A program made the translations under genes and the position numbers. The notes beneath the pieces are model-generated. The model saw nothing but the letters and a program-made list of their open reading frames with translations. It did not search any database and was not told the origin of the DNA. 64,000 bases of DNA from CADEEN01 sp963840805 (GTDB lineage Bacteria > Pseudomonadota > Gammaproteobacteria > Burkholderiales > Burkholderiaceae_C): the NCBI GenBank assembly GCA_963840805.1, contig CAWJAJ010000011.1:186001-250000 (forward strand). Reading direction: 5' to 3'. Below are positions 8,878 to 17,784 of the stretch, one piece after another (the first letter of the stretch is position 1; every line of letters begins with the position of its first letter).

Positions 8878-9830
8878 ACCTGCACCAGTTCCGCTTCGTC
8901 CAGGAGGCCGTGCGCCGCGGCCTCAACCTGACCGAGACCGCCAAGGCCCTGCACACCTCGCAGCCCGGCGTCAGCAAGGCCATCCTCGAACTGGAGGAGG
9001 AACTCGGCATCGACATCTTCGCCCGCCACGGCAAGCGCCTGCGGCGCATCACCGAGCCGGGCGAGCAGGTGCTGAAGTCGGTCGAGATCATCCTGCGCGA
9101 GGTCGGCAACCTGCGCCGCATCGGCGACGAATTCAGCAAGCAGGACGCCGGCCGCCTGTCGATCGCCACGACACACACGCAGGCACGTTACGTGCTGCCC
9201 GAGCCCGTCGCGCTGCTGCGTCGGCGCTACCCCAAGGTCAATGTCAGCCTGCACCAGGGCACGCCCGAGCAAGTGGCGCAGATGCTGATCGAGGAGCGCG
9301 CGGATATCGGGCTGGCCACGGAGTCGCTGGCGGGCTTCGACGAACTGGTCACGCTGCCCTGCTACAGCTGGCAGCACATGCTGGTGGTGCCGGCAGGCCA
9401 CGCCTTGGCCGCGGTCGAACGACCGACGCTCGAGCAGCTGGCTGCCGAGCCGCTCGTCAGCTACCACCCGTCGTTCACGGGCCGCAGCCGCATCGACGCC
9501 GCGTTTGCCCGTGCACGTCTGGAGCCCGAGGTCGTGCTCGAAGCAATCGATTCGGACGTCATCAAGACCTACGTGCGGCTCGGTCTGGGCGTGGGCATCG
9601 TTGCCGAGATGGCGGTGCGCGACGAGACCGCAGGCGGCGAACTGGTCGTGCGCCCGCTCGGCCATCTGTTCGGCCAGAATGTCTCGCGTGTCGCATTCAG
9701 GCGCGGCGCCTACTTGCGCAATTTCGTCTACACCTTCGCGGAGTTGTTGTCCGAACGACTGACGCGTACGCTGATCCTGCGCGCGATGGCCGGCGACGCG
9801 GCCGGCGAACCCAGCGACCCTGCCATGTGA
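8874..9830 (+). CDS. cysB: CysB-family LysR-type transcriptional regulator
   Basis: The 318-residue protein has an N-terminal helix-turn-helix (LTETAKALHTSQPGVSKAIL at about residues 18-37). Its effector domain begins at LSIATTHTQARYVLP, a hallmark of the CysB/Cbl branch, where the TTHTQARY loop binds sulfate or O-acetylserine-type ligands. CysB activates sulfate uptake and cysteine synthesis genes. Downstream motifs DSDVIKTYVRLGLGVGIV and the length agree with the family. It starts in a four-base overlap with the CbiX-type gene, so a sulfur regulator is embedded in an envelope-gene operon. Confidence 0.92.
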   Translation: MNLHQFRFVQEAVRRGLNLTETAKALHTSQPGVSKAILELEEELGIDIFARHGKRLRRITEPGEQVLKSVEIILREVGNLRRIGDEFSKQDAGRLSIATTHTQARYVLPEPVALLRRRYPKVNVSLHQGTPEQVAQMLIEERADIGLATESLAGFDELVTLPCYSWQHMLVVPAGHALAAVERPTLEQLAAEPLVSYHPSFTGRSRIDAAFARARLEPEVVLEAIDSDVIKTYVRLGLGVGIVAEMAVRDETAGGELVVRPLGHLFGQNVSRVAFRRGAYLRNFVYTFAELLSERLTRTLILRAMAGDAAGEPSDPAM

Positions 9831-11043
9831 TGCCGACCCCACCCCACACCCCGCATTTCCCGAGCCGCCTGCCCAAGGTCGGCACGACGATCTTCACCGT
9901 GATGTCGGCGCTGGCCCAGCAGCACGGCGCGGTCAACCTCGGCCAGGGCTTCCCGGATTTCGAGTGCGATCCGGCGCTGCTCGACGCCGTGAACCGTGCG
10001 ATGCGCGCCGGCCACAACCAATACCCGCCGATGGCCGGCGTGCCGTCGCTGCGCGAGGCGGTGGCCGCGAAAATCGAGGCGCTGTACGGCGCGCGCTACG
10101 ACCCCGGCGACGAGATCACCGTCACCGCCGGGGCGACCCAGGCGATCTTCACCGCGATCCTGGCCTGCGTGCACCCGGGTGACGAAGTCATCGTGCTCGA
10201 ACCCTGCTACGACAGCTACGGCCCCAACATCGAATTGGCTGGCGGCCGCGTCGTCCGCGTGCCCCTGACGCCGGGCACGTTCCGGCCCGATTTCGTGGCC
10301 ATCGCCGGCGCCCTATCGGCACGCACGCGGGCAATCATCGTCAACAGCCCGCACAACCCCAGCGCCACGGTCTGGAGCGCTGCGGAGATGGATCGCCTGG
10401 CGGCGCTGCTGCGGCCGACCGAGGTGCTGCTGATCAGTGACGAGGTCTACGAACACATGGTGTTCGACGGCCAGCGCCACGCCAGCGCCTCAGCGCACCC
10501 CGAACTGGCGGCGCGGGCCTTCGTGGTCTCGAGTTTCGGCAAGACCTTCCATGTCACCGGCTGGAAGATCGGCACCGTCGCGGCCCCGGCGGCGCTGACG
10601 GCTGAGTTCCGCAAGGTGCACCAGTTCAATGTCTTCACCGTCAACACGCCGATGCAGTTTGCGCTGGCGAGTTACCTCGCCGACCCGGCACCCTACCTCG
10701 GGTTGAGCGCCTTCTATCAGCACAAGCGCGACCTGTTCCGCGACGGCCTGGCCGCGACGCGACTGCGCGCCTTGCCGAGCCAGGGCACCTACTTCCAGTG
10801 CGTGGATTTCAGCGCAGTCAGTGAGTTCGACGAAGCCGCCTTCTGCCGTTGGCTGACCACCGACATCGGCGTCGCGGCGATTCCCCTGTCGGTGTTCTAC
10901 GACGGCGGCTTCGAGCAGCGCATCGTGCGCCTGTGTTTTGCCAAGCGCGACGAGACGCTGCGCCTGGCGCTCGACCGGCTGGGAAAGGATTGCAACCGAG
11001 AGTGCGTCCGGGGCGACGTCCGCGTCGTTGCGTCCAGGCTTAG
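9830..11043 (+). CDS. PLP-dependent aminotransferase (methionine aminotransferase-like), 3' end probably frameshifted
   Basis: This is a fold-type I class I/II aminotransferase of about 400 residues. Landmarks are NLGQGFPDFECDP, the VNSPHNPSATVW substrate/PLP motif, ISDEVYEHMVF, and SSFGKTFHVTGWKIG with the Schiff-base lysine. It resembles YbdL-type methionine/keto-acid aminotransferases. ATG at 9830 shares its A with the cysB stop. The literal frame runs to 11347, about 300 bases into the convergent fimV-like gene, without family similarity after about residue 385. An alternative frame from about 10985 stops at 11043, just before the fimV end. A single-base error there is the likely explanation. 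Confidence 0.85.
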
Positions 11044-11046
11044 GCT

Positions 11047-13044
11047 TCAGCGCGTCGGCCGCGCATCAGGATTGGCGCCCCAGAAATCCTCGTCGGGCTC
11101 GGCCGGACGAGGATTGTCGATCTGCTCCAGCGAAAAGGCCGGTGGCTCCGCGGGCCCGGCGCTACCGGCTTCGGCCGACGGTTCGTCATGTCCTGCACCG
11201 AGGTCGAGGTCGAGCGACAGCGTCTCGCCGTCGTTGAATTCGGGCCGCAGCATGATCGTGCCTTCGGGCGAAACGATCGGCGCCGAGCGGCCGCCGATCG
11301 GCAGCAGCACGTCGACATCTTCGGCACCGCCGGTGTTGCCCGACTGATGCAGATCGCGTGCGATCATGTAGAGGAACAGCAGTTCCTGATAAGCGGGCAG
11401 GTCGAACAATTCGGCCTCGGCGCCGCGCCGGAAAAGCATGGCCTCCAACTCGGCCATTGCATCCAGCGGTGCCGGCCAGGCACGCTGGATGCGCCCGATC
11501 ACCAGCGGATAAGCGTCCAGCGCCCGACCGCTCTTCGGATCGGTATCCCAATCGGGTGCGACGCTGTTGAAGCGCTGGTTGAACCGCACTCGCGTGCGTT
11601 CGTAGGCCTCGCGCTGGCCGCGACGCCGGTGGATCTCGAGCAACTTCAGGTACGGCAGCGGAATGCCGCCGCCGGTGCTGCGCAAGTGCGCCATCAGCAA
11701 GTCGATGGCGGCATCGTCGTGGCCGAGCGCGATGAAAAAGTCAGCCTGCTGCTCGAGGTCGATCTGCTCGTCGACACTGACGGCGCGATTGACGTCGTCC
11801 TCCCGGGAGGGCATCGGCGGGATCGTCACCTGTGTCGGTGCCGGCATGGTCGGCGGCGAGATCTGCGAATCCAGGCCACCATGCATCGACGACACGTTAT
11901 CGGTCCACGGCGCCGGCGCCGACGGCATCGGCTGCTGCGATGGGGCGCGCGAAGCCGGGAACTCCGAAAGCCGGGACTCGTCGCGGGGAGGTGCGGCTGG
12001 TGCCGCGCCGCGGTCCCACCAATCCTGGCGATTCGGCGTCTGCGCCCGTTTGCGCAAGCGCCAGGCGAGCCACGCGGCCAGCGCGGCCAGCACCGCCAGT
12101 GCCCCTAGCAGCAACGCCGTCAGCGGCGACGGCTTCTCGCGTTCCGCACGATCGAGTGCCAACTGCTGACGCAATTGCAGCAAGGCGTCGGTCTGCGCCT
12201 TGGCGTCGGCGCGCAATCGCGCCATCTCGGACTCCATCCCACGCATGCGATCGGCCGCAGCCGAGGCCGCCGCCTCTGCCGCGCTGGCAGTGGCTTGGGC
12301 CGCCGATGCCTGTTGCTGCGCCGCGAGCGCGGCAATTTGCCCGGCGCTGACTTGGCCGGCCTCCAGTTGCAGGCGTGGCTTGGGTTCTGGGCGCGCTGGC
12401 GCACGCGGCGGCGCGACGGCGGCGGTGCGCGCCGGCGCGGATGCCGCGTCCGGCACCGGGACCGGCACCGGCACGGCGCGCGGCGCGGTCGCTTGCGCGG
12501 TGCGGGCGGCCCTTGGCGGCGGCGCCGGGCGCCGGACCTGCCGCGACCTCTCGACGGCGCCGGGTGCGGCCGGCGCCGCTTGAGCCACGGACGGTCGCGC
12601 CGGCGGCGGCGTTACGGTGGCAGCGCGGGGGCTCGTCGCCTCGGGCTCGGCTGCAGCCGTGCTCACGAGCGGCGGGTCGGCCAACAGCACCAGCTCTCGC
12701 GTCAGGCGGGTCGGACAGCCGGCACCAATCACGACCGTCAGCACCGGCTCGTCGACTGCGGTGGTGGTCGTGACACGCAGCACGCTCTCGCCAACATCGC
12801 GGCCTTGCGTGATGCGCACGCGAACCGTCCCCGGTGGCAATTTGATGTCACCCGCGGTGACTTCGGCACTGGCGCACTCGGCGCTCAGCGTCTCGCCCTC
12901 GGACAGGTTGACCGGAATCGCCAGGTTCAGCGGCTGACCCAGCGTGACATTCGAGCGAATCGGCCCGAATCCGAGCGCCACCGCCCCGCCTGTACTGGCG
13001 AGGGTGACGACCGCGACGAAAAGCTGGGTCCAACCGATGGGCAT
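11047..13044 (-). CDS. FimV-like peptidoglycan-associated/pilus assembly protein
   Basis: The 665-residue protein has the FimV layout. It has a signal peptide (WTQLFVAVVTLASTGGAVAL), a N-terminal domain starting FGPIRSNVTLGQPLNLAIPV, a Pro/Ala/Arg-rich low-complexity stretch (about residues 130-240), a coiled coil rich in Ala/Gln (about 245-310), one membrane helix (TALLLGALAVLAALAAWLAW) and a cytoplasmic acidic C-terminal part with TPR-like helices (QADFFIALGHDDAAIDLLMA). FimV homologues organise type IV pili or polar machinery. It is shorter than pseudomonad FimV (about 900 residues). No pilus genes adjoin it. Confidence 0.82.
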   Translation of the reverse strand: MPIGWTQLFVAVVTLASTGGAVALGFGPIRSNVTLGQPLNLAIPVNLSEGETLSAECASAEVTAGDIKLPPGTVRVRITQGRDVGESVLRVTTTTAVDEPVLTVVIGAGCPTRLTRELVLLADPPLVSTAAAEPEATSPRAATVTPPPARPSVAQAAPAAPGAVERSRQVRRPAPPPRAARTAQATAPRAVPVPVPVPDAASAPARTAAVAPPRAPARPEPKPRLQLEAGQVSAGQIAALAAQQQASAAQATASAAEAAASAAADRMRGMESEMARLRADAKAQTDALLQLRQQLALDRAEREKPSPLTALLLGALAVLAALAAWLAWRLRKRAQTPNRQDWWDRGAAPAAPPRDESRLSEFPASRAPSQQPMPSAPAPWTDNVSSMHGGLDSQISPPTMPAPTQVTIPPMPSREDDVNRAVSVDEQIDLEQQADFFIALGHDDAAIDLLMAHLRSTGGGIPLPYLKLLEIHRRRGQREAYERTRVRFNQRFNSVAPDWDTDPKSGRALDAYPLVIGRIQRAWPAPLDAMAELEAMLFRRGAEAELFDLPAYQELLFLYMIARDLHQSGNTGGAEDVDVLLPIGGRSAPIVSPEGTIMLRPEFNDGETLSLDLDLGAGHDEPSAEAGSAGPAEPPAFSLEQIDNPRPAEPDEDFWGANPDARPTR

Positions 13045-13192
13045 GCCGCTGGGTGATCGTTTCTTTTTGTGAGTCAGGAGACTCTAGCATGGGCCGAGCC
13101 ACGGCCTGATCGCAGTCAACGGACGCAGTGCAACAATCGTCACACGCGCGGCGCGTCGGCGTACCGTCGCGCTGTCGCCGCAGAGACACGCC

Positions 13193-13900
13193 ATGCCGAT
13201 CCCCGCCCTTAGCATCGCCGAGCGAAACAACATAGACAACGGATCGTGGTTTGCCAAGCTCTCTCCGGCACTGCGTCAGGCCATCCTGGACGTCGCGCAC
13301 GTGCGCCGGTTGCAGGACGGCGAGTTGTTGGCCGCGCGCGGCGCCGCCGCCGAGGAATGGTGCGGTGTTGCGGCCGGTGCGGTGCGTGTCAGCTCGGTCT
13401 CGCTGGCCGGCAAGCAGGTCTCGCTGACCTACGTCGAGCCGGGCACCTGGTTCGGCGACATCGCGCTGTTCGACGGCCTGCCTCGCACGCACGACGCCAA
13501 TGCCCACGGCGCTACGACGCTGATCGTGGTCCGCAAGCCCGATTTCAAGGCGCTGCTGGCTGCGCATGTCGAGTTGTACGACGCGCTACTGCGCCTGAAC
13601 TGCCGCCGCCTGCGCCTGATGTTCGATGCCATCGAGGATCTCAACACCCGCCCGCTGGCCGCGCGGCTGGCGCGCCAGTTGCTGCTGCTGGCGCGAAGCT
13701 ACGGCATCGCGCAGGGCGAAGAAATCCGCATCGGGCTGGCCTTGGCGCAGGAAGACCTGGCCCAGTTGCTCGGCGCCTCGCGTCAACGCGTCAATCAGGA
13801 ACTCAAGGCCTTCGAACGCGAAGGCGCCTTGCGCGTCGAGCCGACACGGCTGGTGGTGCTGTCGCGCGACAAGCTGCTGGCACTGTCCGAGTCCCTCTGA
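13193..13900 (+). CDS. Crp/Fnr-family transcriptional regulator
   Basis: The 235-residue protein has an N-terminal cyclic-nucleotide-binding-like beta barrel (LQDGELLAARGAAAEEW, then VEPGTWFGDIALFDGLPRTH) and a C-terminal winged helix with recognition helix LAQLLGASRQRVNQELKAFE. It lacks the N-terminal cysteine cluster of FNR, so it is not an Fe-S oxygen sensor. The effector, if any, is unknown. It is divergent from the fimV-like gene across 148 bases and lies nine bases before the kinase and acyl-CoA dehydrogenase genes, which it probably regulates. This link is inferred from position only. Confidence 0.88.
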   Translation: MPIPALSIAERNNIDNGSWFAKLSPALRQAILDVAHVRRLQDGELLAARGAAAEEWCGVAAGAVRVSSVSLAGKQVSLTYVEPGTWFGDIALFDGLPRTHDANAHGATTLIVVRKPDFKALLAAHVELYDALLRLNCRRLRLMFDAIEDLNTRPLAARLARQLLLLARSYGIAQGEEIRIGLALAQEDLAQLLGASRQRVNQELKAFEREGALRVEPTRLVVLSRDKLLALSESL

Positions 13901-13909
13901 CCCCTCGCG

Positions 13910-14986
13910 ATGGAACACTTTAGCGGCACCCGCCCCGTCACCGAACAACACGCCTTCGACGTCGGCGCGCTCGGCGCCTGGCTGCAGGTGCATCTGCCGG
14001 GCTTTGCCGGGCCGCTGGCGGTGGAGCAGTTCAAGGGCGGCCAGAGCAACCCGACCTTCAAGCTGCTGACGCCGGGTGCCGCCTATGTGATGCGCAGCAA
14101 GCCCGGGCCGGCAGCTCGGCTGTTGCCGTCGGCGCATGCGATCGAGCGCGAATTTCGCGTCATGGCAGCCCTCGCAGGTCACGGCGTGCCGGTGCCGGCG
14201 ATGCGGGTGTTGTGCGAGGACGAATCGGTGATCGGCCGCGCCTTCTACATCATGTCGTTCGTCGAAGGCCGCGTGTTGTGGGACCAGTCGCTGCCCGGCA
14301 TGGACCGCAGCGATCGCAGCGCGATCTACGACGAGATGAACCGCGTCATCGCCGCCCTGCACTGCGTCGATGTGGCTGCGGCCGGTCTCGCCGACTACGG
14401 CAAGCCAGGCAACTACTTCGAGCGCCAGATCGGTCGCTGGGGCAAGCAATACCTGGCTTCGGTGACGCAGCCGATCGAGGCCATGGATCGGTTGATGCAA
14501 TGGCTTCCCGTGCACATGCCGGCGGGCGCGCGCGACGACACCAAGGTCTCGGTCGTGCATGGCGACTACCGCCTCGACAACCTCGTCTTCCACCCGGCCG
14601 AACCACGCGTGCTGGCGGTGCTCGACTGGGAGCTGTCGACGCTCGGCCACCCGCTGGCCGATTTCAGCTACCACTGCATGGCCTGGCACATCCCGCCCGG
14701 CGCCTTCCGTGGCATTGGCGGCCTGGACCATGCCGCGCTCGGGATTCCGACGGAAGCCGAGTATGTGCGCCGCTGGTGCGAGCGCACCGGTCTGGCCGAG
14801 CCCGCGGCACTGGCTGCCGACTGGAATTTCTACCTCGCCTACAACCTGTTCCGCATGGCCGCGATCCTGCAAGGCATTGCCAAGCGGGTCGAGGACGGCA
14901 CGGCGTCGAGTGCCCAGGCGCGCCAGGCCGCCGCGGGCGCGCGGCCGCTGGCGGAACTGGGCTGGCAATTCGCGACAAACGCCTGA
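13910..14986 (+). CDS. APH-family phosphotransferase (ACAD10/LvaA-like kinase)
   Basis: This is a 358-residue aminoglycoside-phosphotransferase-fold kinase. The catalytic loop is VVHGDYRLDNLVFHP (HxDxxxxN) and the metal-binding loop is VLDWELSTLGHPLADF. The N lobe has FKGGQSNPTF and a conserved Lys in YVMRSKPGP. This subfamily, seen in ACAD10/ACAD11 and in LvaA of Pseudomonas putida, is known to phosphorylate 4-hydroxyacyl-CoA rather than antibiotics. The acyl-CoA dehydrogenase 13 bases downstream fits that role. Substrate assignment here is inference; antibiotic resistance is unlikely. Confidence 0.85.
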   Translation: MEHFSGTRPVTEQHAFDVGALGAWLQVHLPGFAGPLAVEQFKGGQSNPTFKLLTPGAAYVMRSKPGPAARLLPSAHAIEREFRVMAALAGHGVPVPAMRVLCEDESVIGRAFYIMSFVEGRVLWDQSLPGMDRSDRSAIYDEMNRVIAALHCVDVAAAGLADYGKPGNYFERQIGRWGKQYLASVTQPIEAMDRLMQWLPVHMPAGARDDTKVSVVHGDYRLDNLVFHPAEPRVLAVLDWELSTLGHPLADFSYHCMAWHIPPGAFRGIGGLDHAALGIPTEAEYVRRWCERTGLAEPAALAADWNFYLAYNLFRMAAILQGIAKRVEDGTASSAQARQAAAGARPLAELGWQFATNA

Positions 14987-14999
14987 AAGGGGCCAACCG

Positions 15000-16220
<1,221 letters not shown>

Positions 16221-16259
16221 CGGCCGCTCGGCGCGGGGCCGCCGGATCCTGGAGCGCGT

Positions 16260-16997
16260 TCAGGAGTCGGGCGCGTCGGCCGCGGCCATCGCGCTCGGCG
16301 GCCCCCAACTGCTCGGCCGCTCGCTGCCGACCGCGCCCCGCAGCACCTCTTCGCCGACACGGCGGGCTGCCGTGCGCGCGGCATCGAACAGTCCCAGTGC
16401 AGCCTGCATTGCAGCGACCTCCGGCTGCGGCAATCCGCAGCGCAGCGTCAGCCGCCCGCGCTGCACCAGCAACACCAGCGGTTGCTCTTCGGCCAGCCAC
16501 GCCTGACTGGCCGCCAATCGCTCGGCCAGGGGCCCTTCGAGCCACAGCGGCGCCGCGCGTGGCAGGTTCGACAGTGCACCGAAACGCTCGCCCAACGGGC
16601 CCATCGCTGCGGACGGCACCTTGGCGTGCAGCACCAGCCAGCGCATCTCCTCCGGAGTATCGTCGTCCATGCGCGTCTGCGCACCGTCGGTGAACTCATC
16701 GAACATCTGCTGCTCGAGCAGCGTCATCAGCGGGCGCGTCATCACCATCATCTGCAGATCGCCCGCCGCCGTGACATCGGCGCGCACGCGCAACTCGGGC
16801 CCCATCACGAAATGGCGCTGAGGCGCGCCCCACTCCAGTCGCCAGCCGGCGGCTGGCTGCGATGGTTCAACGACGAAGCCGCTGCCGTCGCGGCTGCGCG
16901 CGAAACGATGGCCCTCGGCCGCGGCCCACTCGGCCGCTGCAGACCACTCGGCGGCATCGCGCGAAGCGCCGAACAGCCGTCTGATGAGATTGCGCAT
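16260..16997 (-). CDS. conserved hypothetical protein
   Basis: This is a 245-residue soluble protein that I cannot place in a named family. It starts MRNLIRRLFGASRDAAEWSA. It has a middle part with strands and helices (WRLEWGAPQRHFVMGPELRV, MTRPLMTLLEQQMFDEFTDG) and an Ala-rich C terminus. There is no signal peptide, membrane helix or catalytic signature. I place the start at ATG 16997; the frame stays open to 17204 but runs into the divergent GST gene. It is convergent with the acyl-CoA dehydrogenase and divergent from yfcG. Confidence 0.65.
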   Translation of the reverse strand: MRNLIRRLFGASRDAAEWSAAAEWAAAEGHRFARSRDGSGFVVEPSQPAAGWRLEWGAPQRHFVMGPELRVRADVTAAGDLQMMVMTRPLMTLLEQQMFDEFTDGAQTRMDDDTPEEMRWLVLHAKVPSAAMGPLGERFGALSNLPRAAPLWLEGPLAERLAASQAWLAEEQPLVLLVQRGRLTLRCGLPQPEVAAMQAALGLFDAARTAARRVGEEVLRGAVGSERPSSWGPPSAMAAADAPDS

Positions 16998-17040
16998 CGC
17001 TGCTAGAGTCGTGCCACCGCGGCGCGAGGAGTGCGGTTCG

Positions 17041-17733
17041 ATGATCGAAGTGTATTCGTGGGCTACGCCGAACGGGCACAAGGTCCACATCATGCTCGAA
17101 GAGTGCGGTCTGCCGTACCGCGTGCACGCGGTGGACATCGGCGCCGGCGACCAGTTCGCGCCCGCGTTCCTTGCGATCAGCCCGAACAACAAGATTCCGG
17201 CCATCGTCGATGCCGATGGGCCCGACGGCCAGCCGATTTCGCTGTTCGAGTCGGGCGCGATCCTGCTCTACCTTGCCGCCAAGAGCGGCCGCTTCCTGCC
17301 GGCCACGACACACGCCAAGTACGAAGTGCTGCAGTGGCTGATGTTCCAGATGGGCAGCGTCGGTCCGATGCTCGGCCAGGCGCACCACTTCCGCATCTAC
17401 GCGCCGGAGAAGATTGCCTACGCGATCGAACGCTACACCAACGAGGCCAAGCGTCTGTACGGCGTGATGAACAAGCGGCTGGCCAGCAGCCGGTACCTCG
17501 GCGGGGCTGAATACAGCATCGCCGACATCGCCGTGTTCCCGTGGCTGCGCTCGTGGCGCAACCAGGGCATCGACTGGGCCGACTTCCCGCACCTGAAGGG
17601 TTGGTTCGACGAGATCGGCCACCGGCCGGGCGTGCTGCGCGGCGTCGAGGTGCTGGCCGCACTGCGCAAACCGCTGGTCGACGACAAGGCGCGCGAGACG
17701 CTGTTCGGCGACACGCAGTACAAGAAGCACTGA
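17041..17733 (+). CDS. yfcG: glutathione S-transferase, YfcG-like disulfide-bond oxidoreductase
   Basis: The 230-residue protein follows Escherichia coli YfcG closely in its key blocks. These are YSWATPNGHKVHIMLEECGL, the ISPNNKIPAIVD glutathione-binding turn, LFESGAILLYLAAKSGRFLP, GSVGPMLGQAHHF, and YSIADIAVFPW in the C-terminal helical domain. YfcG has glutathione-dependent disulfide reductase activity in vitro. The start at 17041 puts the thioredoxin-like fold at residue 2. The gene stands alone between a divergent hypothetical and a convergent peptidase. The physiological substrate is unknown. Confidence 0.9.
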   Translation: MIEVYSWATPNGHKVHIMLEECGLPYRVHAVDIGAGDQFAPAFLAISPNNKIPAIVDADGPDGQPISLFESGAILLYLAAKSGRFLPATTHAKYEVLQWLMFQMGSVGPMLGQAHHFRIYAPEKIAYAIERYTNEAKRLYGVMNKRLASSRYLGGAEYSIADIAVFPWLRSWRNQGIDWADFPHLKGWFDEIGHRPGVLRGVEVLAALRKPLVDDKARETLFGDTQYKKH

Positions 17734-17784
17734 GTGACGCGCGCCGCCGGCGCGGCGCGTGAACGGGCGGCGGCCAATGCGCGT

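Noticed and set aside
13193..13900. FNR itself, as the regulator of the two FNR boxes
   Set aside because: The protein lacks the N-terminal cysteine cluster needed for the [4Fe-4S] oxygen sensor, so it is a different Crp/Fnr family member.
13910..14986. Antibiotic-resistance aminoglycoside phosphotransferase
   Set aside because: The kinase belongs to the subgroup paired with acyl-CoA dehydrogenases and sits in an operon with one; resistance is not supported.
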